The notes beneath the pieces are model-generated. The model saw only the letters and a program-made list of their open reading frames with translations. It was not told the DNA's origin and did no database searches. The position numbers and the translations under genes are program-made. From the NCBI RefSeq assembly GCF_048892425.1, contig NZ_JBLZHU010000001.1, forward strand, positions 682,001-746,000: 64,000 nt of DNA, read 5' to 3'. How positions within the stretch are numbered: the stretch's first letter is position 1; every line of letters begins with the position of its first letter. Below are positions 45,068-53,830 of this stretch, one piece after another. Source of the DNA: Pacificispira sp002696645 (lineage in GTDB: Bacteria; Pseudomonadota; Alphaproteobacteria; UBA8366; Aestuariispiraceae).

Positions 45068-45331
45068 ACGCGCGCCTTTTGCGGATCGTGACGCCGAATC
45101 TGTTTGCATCAGCAAATGGATAGACGAAGATACAAATCCACAAATAAAGTATGGTTTCAATCCTGTCAAAAACGAATCTGAGTGCCAGTTGGGTGCAGAG
45201 AATAAGGGATGCCAAAACAATTGCCCGATTCAGCGAATTGGGGGAGAGTTTTTTATAGGGTTTTTCCTATGTGTCTGGCGCTCAGGGCGAGTCTGGGGGC
45301 GCAGCGTGTTGCTTGAAAGGGAAGAATAGCA

Positions 45332-45760
45332 ATGCTGAAGGAATTTAAAGAATTTGCGATGCGGGGTAATGTCATTGACCTGGCTGTCGGCGTGATCCTT
45401 GGGGCGGCGTTCGGCAAGATCGTCGCATCCCTGGTGCAGGATGTCGTTATGCCGCCGCTGGGCATGCTGTTGGGCGGCGTGGATTTCAGCGAAATCTTTA
45501 TCAACCTGTCCGACCAGACCTATGCCACCCTGGCGCTGGCTCAGGAAGCCGGGGCGGCGACGATTAATGTTGGGCTGTTCCTGAACAATGTCTTGAACTT
45601 CATCATCGTCGCCTTCGCGATCTTCATTGTAGTCAAACAGATGAACCGGCTGAAAAAGGCCCCGCCACCGGCAGATCCGACGACAAAGGATTGTCCCCTG
45701 TGCTTGTCCAGCGTGCCAATCAAAGCAACCAAATGCGCGCATTGTACATCTGATCTCTAA
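45332..45760 (+). CDS. mscL: MscL large-conductance mechanosensitive channel with zinc-ribbon tail
   Basis: Channel subunit of 142 residues. MLKEFKEFAMRGNVIDLAVG with VILGAAFGKIV is the conserved first helix; the second helix is VLNFIIVAFAIFIVV (about 90-105). It opens under membrane tension in osmotic downshock. The cytosolic C-terminus carries two CxxC pairs (CPLC and CAHC, 14 residues between), a zinc-ribbon-like tail seen in a subset of MscL proteins; its role is unknown. Confidence 0.96.
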   Translation: MLKEFKEFAMRGNVIDLAVGVILGAAFGKIVASLVQDVVMPPLGMLLGGVDFSEIFINLSDQTYATLALAQEAGAATINVGLFLNNVLNFIIVAFAIFIVVKQMNRLKKAPPPADPTTKDCPLCLSSVPIKATKCAHCTSDL

Positions 45761-45779
45761 AAGTGCCTCTGGACAGGGT

Positions 45780-46658
45780 TCAGGCGGCGTTCAGGGACCA
45801 GTCATACCGGTCGTCTGAGATGGCACTGAACCCGTCCAGGCGGGCTTTCAGGGTGGGGGCGGCGTAGAGCTTGAGATGGTCCAGCAAGGATGCGTCGGTC
45901 CCGCCGAAATCTTCGTAGAACCAATCATAAAGGCTGGACAGGATCAGGCGATCACCGTCGATCTGAATGGCTCTTTCTGAATTCACGAAGGCTTCTGCGG
46001 CCCCATTCAGTTGCTGTTCCAGAGTATCGGCTATAAAGGCCCGTGGCTGTAAATCCGGGCAGCCGATGGAGGCGCAATTGACGGCATAGTGAATGCGAGG
46101 GTCCTGCCAGATGGGCCGCAGGATGCGGTGTTCGATATCATTTAGAGAAAGGTCCTGGTCCTCAACGCGCATCAGGTCCGCACCCCAGGGGCCGGTGGCG
46201 AACAGGCCTGGCGAGATGTTGATGTCCTGAATAGACGATACCGGCATGTGATCCAGCACCGTCCGCACGGTCTGGGCATTATACAGATTGACCCAGAAGG
46301 TAAATTGCTGGTCCCGGTTCAGGCTGCTGACAGGCACCGCGTGCAACAGGGTCAGATAGTCATCCAATTGTTGCGTGGCGGCCTCGTCAAAATCGCCATA
46401 GCGCACCAGATTAACGCCGGGCTGCACGACCACAAACCTGTTCAGAAGGTCACTCCATGCGCTGTGATCAATCGCGCGTGTCGATGCGGGGGCGTGCGCC
46501 TGCCATCGGTCCCAACGCTTGGCGCCGGGGGCTAATGCGCGGGAAAGCCCGCCAAATCCCGCCATGAAAGTGACGCCGCAACCCAGCGCCAGCCCGTTGA
46601 ACAGGCGGCGCGTCACGTCATGCTTGCCAGACTGAATTCTGCGCGCCCATCGCACCAT
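45780..46658 (-). CDS. Tat-exported DUF547 protein
   Basis: Protein of 292 residues from ATG 46658. The N-terminus has TRRLFNGLALGCGVTFMAGF, a twin-arginine signal. The mature part holds DUF547 blocks: FTFWVNLYNAQTVRTVLDH, ILRPIWQDPRIHYAVNCASIGCPDLQPRAF and WFYEDFGG. DUF547 proteins resemble papain-like or transglutaminase folds with a Cys-containing NCAS/GCP region. The function is not established. It ends 20 bases from mscL (convergent) and starts close to the GntR gene's stop. Confidence 0.82.
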   Translation of the reverse strand: MVRWARRIQSGKHDVTRRLFNGLALGCGVTFMAGFGGLSRALAPGAKRWDRWQAHAPASTRAIDHSAWSDLLNRFVVVQPGVNLVRYGDFDEAATQQLDDYLTLLHAVPVSSLNRDQQFTFWVNLYNAQTVRTVLDHMPVSSIQDINISPGLFATGPWGADLMRVEDQDLSLNDIEHRILRPIWQDPRIHYAVNCASIGCPDLQPRAFIADTLEQQLNGAAEAFVNSERAIQIDGDRLILSSLYDWFYEDFGGTDASLLDHLKLYAAPTLKARLDGFSAISDDRYDWSLNAA

Positions 46659-46725
46659 TGGAGTTCCGACCCTGAAACAGATTGCTGTTGGGGGCGGATA
46701 TGGGGCGATTGGCCTGGGGGGCAAA

Positions 46726-47406
46726 TCACACTGCGGTGAGGGGGCCGATCAAGTCTGCCAGAATTCGCCCGGTGCTGCGATAATGCGCCTGTAACAGCTC
46801 TGTTGCCTTATCGGCATCCCGCGCCAGGACCGTGGTCATCAGGACCTGGTGTTCATTGCCGATATCCCGGTCCGGCAGTGGGCTGGAATCCCGCAGGTTC
46901 GGGAAGCGATAGCGCTCTGTCTCGACATATAACTTATCGGCAAAATCCAGCAGCCACTGGGACTGACACCCCGCGATCAAGGCGCGATGAAAGGCATGGT
47001 GGCGCTCTTCCAGGGCGCGCAGATCCGCATCGTTTACCGGGCGCGGCAGGGTTGAGACGCTTTTCGCCTTCAGCATCAGGGCATGATAGGCGGCAACAAC
47101 TTGCGCCTCCCAGGCATCGTCGCCCTTGTCGATGGACCGGCGCAGGGCGTCGCCTTCAATCAGGCAGCGGCTTTCGATGGCGTCCCACATTTCGGCAATG
47201 GATATCGGGGCAACGGTGAAACCGCGCAGCGCGACATTGACCACCAACCGGTCGCTTTGCAGCCGGTTCAAGGCCTCCCGTATCGGGGAGAACCCGACGC
47301 CATAGCGCTGTTTCAACTGCTCAAGCCGCAGCGGTTGATTGGGGGGCAGGGCACCGCTGATGATATCCCATCGGACCTGCTGATAGGCTTGTTCTGCCAG
47401 TGTCAT
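46726..47406 (-). CDS. GntR-family (FCD) transcriptional regulator
   Basis: Regulator of 226 residues: a winged helix (TLAEQAYQQVRWDIISGALP, then YGVGFSPIREALNRLQSD, about 1-70) and an all-helical FCD domain (about 85-215), including the metal-binding His pattern typical of FadR-like proteins. It is divergent from the gentisate-type dioxygenase gene with about 150 bases between starts. This gap holds a strong inverted repeat, so it most likely represses the aromatic-degradation cluster in response to a pathway compound. Confidence 0.88.
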   Translation of the reverse strand: MTLAEQAYQQVRWDIISGALPPNQPLRLEQLKQRYGVGFSPIREALNRLQSDRLVVNVALRGFTVAPISIAEMWDAIESRCLIEGDALRRSIDKGDDAWEAQVVAAYHALMLKAKSVSTLPRPVNDADLRALEERHHAFHRALIAGCQSQWLLDFADKLYVETERYRFPNLRDSSPLPDRDIGNEHQVLMTTVLARDADKATELLQAHYRSTGRILADLIGPLTAV

Positions 47407-47465
47407 GACTTCGATTACTGTTGTTTCTCAGTACTTTCTTCTAGCCTGATTTTTTCATTATGGCA

Positions 47466-47500
47466 ATATTTTCGAAAATCTTTATTTACATCGAAAATAT
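47466..47500. promoter_or_regulatory. inverted-repeat operator candidate of the gentisate cluster
   Basis: A perfect 10-base inverted repeat ATATTTTCGA (47466-47475) and TCGAAAATAT (47491-47500) with a 15-base spacer lies between the GntR gene and the dioxygenase gene. The left arm is also part of the palindrome TTTTCGAAAA (47469-47478). The region is markedly AT-rich and about midway between the divergent starts, so the GntR protein is the most likely binder. Confidence 0.6.
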
Positions 47501-47559
47501 GACAGGCCACACTACGGGTCATTGAGTGCCACCCCGCTTGTGCAGGAAGGATGTGTGTG

Positions 47560-48684
47560 ATGCCAGCAACCCGCCAGAACTATCAGGAAGATGTGGCCGG
47601 ACGGGCCAATGTCGATGATACGCCGGAGCTATTGGCCTATTACGATGAATTGGATGACCTGAATGCTGGGGCCTTGTGGACGGTTGCCAACAAGATTGAA
47701 CCGTGGGAGCCGCAGTCCTCCTCTGTTCCCATGCTGTGGCGGTATAATGACCTGCGCGACCATGTGATGCGGTCGGTTGATCTGGTAACACCGGAAAAGG
47801 CTGGGCGTCGCGTGATCTATCTGAATAATCCGGGCCGCACCGATGTTGCTGCGGCGGTAGGGTGGCTGTATTCCGGTCTGCAAGTCATGCATCCGGGCGA
47901 ACGGGCCTCTGCGCATCGCCATTCCGCCTCCGCCCTGCGCTTCATCATGGAAGGCAGCGGGGCCTATACCATCGTTGATGGGCACAAGATGACCCTGGGG
48001 CGCAATGATTTTGTCCTCACCCCCAATGGCACCTGGCACGAACATGGCGTGGACGAAGGGGGCAGCCCCTGTATCTGGCAGGATGGTTTGGATATCCCCT
48101 TCGTGAATGCGATGGAAGCAAATTTCTATCAGGTGCATCCGGATCTAGGTCAAGCTGTGGGCTATGCCGTGGATGATATGACCAAGACCTGGGGCAATCC
48201 CGGCCTGACCCCGGTAGGCGGCGCTTGGGAAAAGGCCTATTCCCCGATGTTCAAATACGAATGGGAACCAACCTATGAGGCGTTGAGCCGATATGCGGCG
48301 ACGACGGATGGGTCCCCGTTCGATGGCGTGATGATGAACTATATCAACCCTGTGACTGCTGGCCCGGTCATGCAAACCATTGGAGCCAGTATGCAGATGC
48401 TGCGACCTGGCGAGGCGACGAAGGCACATCGCCATACCGGCAGCTATCTGTATCAAGTGGCCAAGGGCAGCGGGCATTCGATCATAAACGGTCAGCGATT
48501 TGATTGGCAGGAGCGCGACATCTTCTGTGTCCCCTCCTGGGCCTGGCATGAACATGCCAATGCATCGGACAGAGAGGATGCCTGTCTGTTCTGTTTCAAC
48601 GATTTACCCGTGATGAAGGCCCTGGGCCTGTATCGCGAAGAAGCGTTTGGCGATAATGGCGGCAACCAGCCGCTATCCGCCTGA
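47560..48684 (+). CDS. gentisate 1,2-dioxygenase-like bicupin
   Basis: Ring-cleaving Fe(II) dioxygenase of about 374 residues with two cupin domains. ATG 47560 is chosen because AGGAAGG (47544-47550) lies 9 bases upstream; ATG 47551 would touch it. The first cupin has HRHSASALRFIMEG and the later GTWHEHG; the second has HRHTGSYLYQVAKGSGHS and WAWHEHAN, giving the His ligands. It converts gentisate (or a related hydroxybenzoate) to maleylpyruvate. The FAH-family hydrolase downstream supports the pathway. Confidence 0.88.
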   Translation: MPATRQNYQEDVAGRANVDDTPELLAYYDELDDLNAGALWTVANKIEPWEPQSSSVPMLWRYNDLRDHVMRSVDLVTPEKAGRRVIYLNNPGRTDVAAAVGWLYSGLQVMHPGERASAHRHSASALRFIMEGSGAYTIVDGHKMTLGRNDFVLTPNGTWHEHGVDEGGSPCIWQDGLDIPFVNAMEANFYQVHPDLGQAVGYAVDDMTKTWGNPGLTPVGGAWEKAYSPMFKYEWEPTYEALSRYAATTDGSPFDGVMMNYINPVTAGPVMQTIGASMQMLRPGEATKAHRHTGSYLYQVAKGSGHSIINGQRFDWQERDIFCVPSWAWHEHANASDREDACLFCFNDLPVMKALGLYREEAFGDNGGNQPLSA

Positions 48685-48715
48685 TCCCCAGATAATCTGA
48701 CGAAAAGGGTGTGTT

Positions 48716-49639
48716 ATGAAACTTGTTACCTTCCGTGCTTCGGTTGAAGCATCGGCCCGTTTGGGTGTTGTGAAATCCGATCAGGTGATTGATGTCGGCT
48801 TGCTGGGCGCAGCATTTGGGGAGGAATTCCCGACATCCATGCTGGACCTGATTGATTTAGGGCCGGCTGGCCTGGCTGCGGTTGAAGATGCCCTGGTGGA
48901 AGCCGATGGACGCTGGCCGATTGGAAGCGCATTGCCAATTGAGAATGTGACCCTGTTGGCCCCCATTCCCCGCCCGCGAAAGAATATTTTTGGCATCGGT
49001 CTGAATTATGTCGAACATGTTGCGGAATCCAGTAAATCCCTGGATACGTCCAAGGACCTGCCGACCCAGCCAGTGATCTTTTCCAAACCGCCGACGACCG
49101 TGATCGGTCCCGGTGCCGCCATTGAGCACAACAAGGCCCTAACCCAGCAATTGGATTGGGAGGTTGAACTGGCCGTCATCATCGGGCGCACCGCCCGCAA
49201 GGTTGGCGAGGATACCGCCATGTCCCATGTGTTCGGGTACAGCGTCATGATTGATATCAGCGCGCGGGATAACCGTCGTGCGGGTCAGTGGATCTATTCC
49301 AAGGGTCAGGATACCTTCGCACCGTTCGGGCCCTGCATTGTCACCGCGGATGAAGTCGACGATCCGCAAGGGCTGGATTTGTGGCTGACCGTCAATGGGG
49401 TGGAAAAGCAACGGTCCAACACCCGCCACATGCTGTTTAAAATCCCGACCCTGATTTCTGACATTTCCATGGGCATGACGCTGGAGCCAGGCGATATCAT
49501 CGCAACAGGCACGCCGGAAGGCGTCGGGGCAGGGCGGACACCACAGGAATGGCTGTGGCCAGGCGATGTCGTTGTTGCCTGCGTCGAAGGGATCGGCAAG
49601 ATCCGCCATCCGGTCGTTGCGATCAGCGCGGAAGACTAG
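48716..49639 (+). CDS. fumarylacetoacetate hydrolase family protein
   Basis: Hydrolase of 307 residues with a FAH C-terminal domain (about 85-300). IFGIGLNYVEHV, QLDWEVELAVIIGRTARKV and the terminal GDIIATGTPEGVGAGR contain the His/Glu/Asp metal and substrate residues. In the gentisate pathway this enzyme hydrolyses fumarylpyruvate to fumarate and pyruvate (or maleylpyruvate directly to malate and pyruvate). It starts 32 bases after the dioxygenase. Confidence 0.88.
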   Translation: MKLVTFRASVEASARLGVVKSDQVIDVGLLGAAFGEEFPTSMLDLIDLGPAGLAAVEDALVEADGRWPIGSALPIENVTLLAPIPRPRKNIFGIGLNYVEHVAESSKSLDTSKDLPTQPVIFSKPPTTVIGPGAAIEHNKALTQQLDWEVELAVIIGRTARKVGEDTAMSHVFGYSVMIDISARDNRRAGQWIYSKGQDTFAPFGPCIVTADEVDDPQGLDLWLTVNGVEKQRSNTRHMLFKIPTLISDISMGMTLEPGDIIATGTPEGVGAGRTPQEWLWPGDVVVACVEGIGKIRHPVVAISAED

Positions 49640-49665
49640 GGTTCAAGGCAAGGGGAGCAATCAGC

Positions 49666-50316
49666 ATGGATTTCGATGTCGCACAGATCGATCCGCAGAT
49701 CGCCTATAAGCTGATGACATCGACCATCACGCCAAGGCCCATTGCCTGGGTGACCTCTTTGTCGGAGCAGGGGGTGGTGAACGCCGCCCCCTACAGCTTC
49801 TTTAATGCCATGGGCAGCAATCCTGCAACGGTGGTGGTCGGGCTTCTTCGGGATCCAAAGAAGGGATTCAAAGATACGGCGGCGAATATAATGAGCAGGG
49901 GGGAATTCGTGGTCAATCTGGTGCCTGAATCCTTGGCGAAACAGATGAACATCACCTCAATGGATGCGCCAAGTGACGTTAGCGAGCTTTCTGCAGCTGG
50001 CCTGACAGCACGCCCATCCCTGCATGTGACGCCCCCCCAAATTGCTGAATCGCCGGTTTCATTCGAATGCGTAACCCATACAACGGTCGTGACTGGACCG
50101 GGGCAAGTCATTGCCATCGGGCGGGTTCTGGGCATACGCATCGATGATGCCTATATTCTGGATGCTGATAAGGGGTATATTGACACGCCTGCCTTGGGAA
50201 TGATCGGGCGGCTACATGGCAGTGGCTGGTACACCCGAACGCAGGACAGTTTTCAATTAGACCGTCCCAGCTATGCCGATTGGATCGAAAAATCAGGCTT
50301 GGACAAAAAAGAGTAA
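49666..50316 (+). CDS. flavin reductase family protein
   Basis: FMN-binding split-barrel protein of 216 residues from ATG 49666 behind AAGGGGAGC. The flavin-binding blocks TITPRPIAWVTSLSEQGVVN and APYSFFNAMGSNPATVVVG are conserved. It may supply reduced flavin to a hydroxylase making gentisate, but no such hydroxylase is in the window. It follows the FAH gene by 27 bases. Confidence 0.85.
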   Translation: MDFDVAQIDPQIAYKLMTSTITPRPIAWVTSLSEQGVVNAAPYSFFNAMGSNPATVVVGLLRDPKKGFKDTAANIMSRGEFVVNLVPESLAKQMNITSMDAPSDVSELSAAGLTARPSLHVTPPQIAESPVSFECVTHTTVVTGPGQVIAIGRVLGIRIDDAYILDADKGYIDTPALGMIGRLHGSGWYTRTQDSFQLDRPSYADWIEKSGLDKKE

Positions 50317-50437
50317 TTTGATCTGCAATGCGCGGAATCGCTTGAATCTCTCTCGTTTTGATTTATGTACGAGGTTGGGTAACCAAAGGGGTTATGGCAA
50401 AATTAGCCCCAACCAATCGAAACAGGGAGAGTCATTC

Positions 50438-51421
50438 ATGAAAATTTCAAAGATTATCGGCGCGGCAACCATTGTTGCCCTTTCCGCAACGGGTGCCTTT
50501 GCACAAGATCGCACCGGCTGGCCTGACAGCTTTACCGTAGGCACAGCGTCTCAGGGTGGAACTTACTTTGCCTATGGCTCTGGCTGGGCAAATCTGGTGG
50601 CCGAAGAGCTGGGCATTTCTGGCGGTGGCGAAGTCACCGGTGGGCCGATGCAGAATATGGCACTGGTCCATACCGGCGATGCCGCTTTCGGCATGACCAC
50701 AATGGGTCCGGCGCGGGAATCCCTGGACGGCACGAACCCGATTGCGCCTGGTCTGAAAATGACCAATGCCTGCGCGATGTTCCCCATGTATCAAACGCCG
50801 TTTTCAATCACGACGCTGAAATCATCGGGTATCACCTCTGTTGCTGATATTCCAGAGGGTGCGAAAATCGGGTTTGGTCCGGCTGGATCGACCTCTGATA
50901 CCTATTTCCCGAAAATGCTGGAAACCCTGGGCGTGAAATTTGAACGCCGCAATGGGGGCTGGTCTGATCTGGGCGGGCAACTTCAGGATGGCCTGTTGGA
51001 CGTGATTGCCTTTGCAGCCGGTGTGCCTGTTCCTGCGGTCAGCCAGTTGGAAGTTCAGACCGAAGTGAACATCATCGAGTTCACGGAAGAAGAACAGGCC
51101 AAAATCATGGAGGCCTATCCGGTTTCCAATTTCCAAATCAAGGCTGATACCTATACCACGCTGAAGGAGCCGGCGCGTTCGGTGTCCATGTGGAACTTTG
51201 CCGTTGCCAATTGCGACCTGCCGGAATCTTTTGTTTACGAGGCAACCAAGGTTGTCATGTCGGACAATGCCCGCATGGTCAATATTCACAAGGCAGCCCG
51301 GTCAACCGTTGTTGAAAACTGGGACAAGAACACCTTCCTGCCCTGGCATCCGGGTGCAGCAAAGTGGTTCAATGAGAATGGCGCATCCATTCCCAAAGAC
51401 ATGATCCACGGCAGCATGTAA
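50438..51421 (+). CDS. TAXI-family TRAP transporter substrate-binding protein
   Basis: Periplasmic receptor of 327 residues from ATG 50438, preceded by AGGGAGAG. The signal peptide MKISKIIGAATIVALSATGAFA ends in an Ala-x-Ala-like site before QDRTG. FTVGTASQGGTYFAYGSGWA is the TAXI signature region. It binds an organic acid, likely an aromatic acid fed into the adjacent pathway, and hands it to the fused permease downstream. A hairpin terminator follows its stop. Confidence 0.91.
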   Translation: MKISKIIGAATIVALSATGAFAQDRTGWPDSFTVGTASQGGTYFAYGSGWANLVAEELGISGGGEVTGGPMQNMALVHTGDAAFGMTTMGPARESLDGTNPIAPGLKMTNACAMFPMYQTPFSITTLKSSGITSVADIPEGAKIGFGPAGSTSDTYFPKMLETLGVKFERRNGGWSDLGGQLQDGLLDVIAFAAGVPVPAVSQLEVQTEVNIIEFTEEEQAKIMEAYPVSNFQIKADTYTTLKEPARSVSMWNFAVANCDLPESFVYEATKVVMSDNARMVNIHKAARSTVVENWDKNTFLPWHPGAAKWFNENGASIPKDMIHGSM

Positions 51422-51450
51422 GACGACGCCTGTGGTTTGAAATGATGATT

Positions 51451-51487
51451 GGCCGCATCCGATTGATCGGGTGCGGCCTTCATTTTG
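51451..51487 (+). terminator. hairpin between TAXI receptor and TRAP permease
   Basis: GGCCGCATCCGAT (51451-51463) pairs with ATCGGGTGCGGCC (51466-51478) with one G-T wobble and a tight TG loop, followed by TTCATTTTG. It lies 30 bases after the receptor stop and 83 before the permease start. It fits a partial terminator that keeps the receptor transcript more abundant than the permease, as is common in transport operons. Confidence 0.7.
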
Positions 51488-51569
51488 TGCAATCGTTCTG
51501 AGACTATGGCACTATAAAAAAACAGGGATGGCGCTATGAACTGCGCCATAAAGGCTAAAGGGGCAGATA

Positions 51570-53819
51570 ATGAGCAACGATAAATCCGACGACACCGATG
51601 AAATCATGCCAATTCACGCCGATGGTGTGGATGAGGAACCGGTTGAGGGCAATCGCCGCCTGTTCGAAGGGCGCGGCCTGTTGTTGATGAGCAGCCTGAC
51701 GGTTCTCTACTCGTTGTTTCATATTCTGGCGCTAAATGGTTTTTCCGTATCCGGCATGACATCGGACCTAATCAATCTGCCGTTTTTACCGACATTCCCT
51801 ATGGAAACCTGGAATTTCCGGATCGTTCACGTCGCCGGTGCATTGGCTTTGGGATTTCTTTTGTTTTCAGGGGCCAAATTTGCCGAAGATCCATCAGAGG
51901 AAACAAAGACGCTTGGTTATGTGACTTATCTGTTGCTGGCGCTTTCCTTAATGGCGACCGGGATGGCAGCGTATTTCGCCTTCCAGATCTCAAATGGCGT
52001 CATGTGGAATGGCATGGATGCAACGATCAAGTTCAATGAAACCTGGTTGTTCGGACTGCCCCTGATGATCGCGACAGTCGGCTCGATTGTCATTTCCTGG
52101 TTTCATCGTCGCGTGCGCAGCGGCTATACACTGCCTGATATTGTATTGACGGTCTGCGGGATTGCCGTCGCATTTTATCTGATCACGATCTATGACACAC
52201 TGATGCGCAATTCCACCGGCACACCGTTCGCGCCGATCGGGATATCCATTTCTGCAGTTGCCGGTGTGCTGTTGATCATGGAATTGACGCGCCGGGTTGC
52301 CGGATTGGCCCTGGTTGTGATTTCGGTGATTTTCCTGATTTATGTCTTCGTTGGTCAGTATCTGCCAGGATTCCTGAATTCTCCCCCCATCGCGTGGGAG
52401 CGGTTCTTCAGTCAGGTCTATACGGATGCGGGTATTCTGGGGCCGACGACGGCGGTTTCATCGACCTATATCATCCTGTTCATCATCTTTGCGGCGTTTT
52501 TGCAGGCCTCGAAAGTCGGCGATTATTTCGTCAATTTCGCTTTTGCATTGGCCGGGCGTGCGCGCGGCGGACCGGCAAAGGTTGCGATCTTCGCCTCCGG
52601 CCTGATGGGGATGATCAACGGCACATCGGCCGGTAATGTTGTGGCAACAGGGTCCCTGACAATTCCCCTGATGAAGAAGGTCGGGTATCACAAAAAGACC
52701 GCCGGCGCGATCGAAGCCGCAGCCTCCACAGGCGGCCAGATCATGCCGCCGATCATGGGGGCAGGGGCCTTCATCATGGCGGAAATCACCGGTATTCCTT
52801 ATACTGAGATCGCGATTGCCGCGATTATTCCGTCCATCCTGTATTTCGTTTCTATCTATTTCATGGTCGACTTTGAGGCCGCAAAGTTGGGCATGCGCGG
52901 TATGCGCTCAGAGGAATTGCCAAAGCTGGCCAAGATGATGCGGCAGGTTTTCCTGTTCATACCGATCATTATTCTGATTTATGCCCTGTTTCAGGGCTAT
53001 TCCGTGATCCGCGCCGGAACATTGGCGATTGCGGCGGCAGCAGTGGTAAGTTGGCTAACACCGTACAGAATGGGACCAAAATCCATTCTAAAGGCCTTTA
53101 ATCTGGCGGGGCTGATGTCCATTCAGATCATTGCGGTCTGTGCCTGTGCCGGGATCATTGTTGGCGTAATTTCCCTGACGGGCGTCGGGGCGCGATTCTC
53201 CAACCTTCTGCTGGGTCTTGCGGAAGCATCGCAATTGCTCGCCCTGTTCTTTGCCATGTGTATTGCCATTCTGTTAGGCATGGGCATGCCAACCACGGCG
53301 GCCTATGCTGTGGCGGCCTCAGTGGTGGCACCGGGGCTGGTTGAATTGGGAATCCCGATGCTGACGGCGCATTTCTTTGTTTTCTACTTCGCCGTGGTCT
53401 CTGCAATCACGCCACCGGTCGCGCTGGCATCCTATGCCGCGGCGGGAATATCGGGTGCCAATCCGATGGAGACATCGGTCGCGTCCTTCAAGATCGGGAT
53501 ATCCGCGTTCATCGTGCCGTTCATGTTCTTCTATAACTCCGCCATTCTGATGGAGGGGGAAACACTGGAGATTTTGCGGGCAGCCGTGACTGCGATTGTT
53601 GGGGTCTATCTGCTGTCGGCAGGGGTGCAGGGCTGGTTCTTTGGCAGCCGTGCCGTCTGGTTCCTGCGCATCGCGTTGGTCATTGCAGCTTTGTCGATGA
53701 TCGAAGGGGGGCTGTATACTGATTTGGTTGGGATTGGCATTGCCGCTGCTGTCATTTTTGTGCAGCGGGTCTTTCGACCAAAGCCAGGCGCAACGATTGC
53801 GGTCCGCGGATCGGATTAG
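51570..53819 (+). CDS. TRAP transporter fused 4TM/12TM permease
   Basis: Membrane protein of 749 residues. The N-terminal part holds the small DctQ-like unit and extra helices (about 25-220), and the C-terminal part is the DctM-like 12-helix unit (about 230-700), with GMINGTSAGNVVATGSLTIP and MGMPTTAAYAVAASVVAP as its conserved loops. Fused permeases of this type pair with TAXI receptors, as here. It would use a sodium or proton gradient to import the receptor's ligand. Confidence 0.93.
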   Translation: MSNDKSDDTDEIMPIHADGVDEEPVEGNRRLFEGRGLLLMSSLTVLYSLFHILALNGFSVSGMTSDLINLPFLPTFPMETWNFRIVHVAGALALGFLLFSGAKFAEDPSEETKTLGYVTYLLLALSLMATGMAAYFAFQISNGVMWNGMDATIKFNETWLFGLPLMIATVGSIVISWFHRRVRSGYTLPDIVLTVCGIAVAFYLITIYDTLMRNSTGTPFAPIGISISAVAGVLLIMELTRRVAGLALVVISVIFLIYVFVGQYLPGFLNSPPIAWERFFSQVYTDAGILGPTTAVSSTYIILFIIFAAFLQASKVGDYFVNFAFALAGRARGGPAKVAIFASGLMGMINGTSAGNVVATGSLTIPLMKKVGYHKKTAGAIEAAASTGGQIMPPIMGAGAFIMAEITGIPYTEIAIAAIIPSILYFVSIYFMVDFEAAKLGMRGMRSEELPKLAKMMRQVFLFIPIIILIYALFQGYSVIRAGTLAIAAAAVVSWLTPYRMGPKSILKAFNLAGLMSIQIIAVCACAGIIVGVISLTGVGARFSNLLLGLAEASQLLALFFAMCIAILLGMGMPTTAAYAVAASVVAPGLVELGIPMLTAHFFVFYFAVVSAITPPVALASYAAAGISGANPMETSVASFKIGISAFIVPFMFFYNSAILMEGETLEILRAAVTAIVGVYLLSAGVQGWFFGSRAVWFLRIALVIAALSMIEGGLYTDLVGIGIAAAVIFVQRVFRPKPGATIAVRGSD

Positions 53820-53830
53820 GACCCGCCTTT

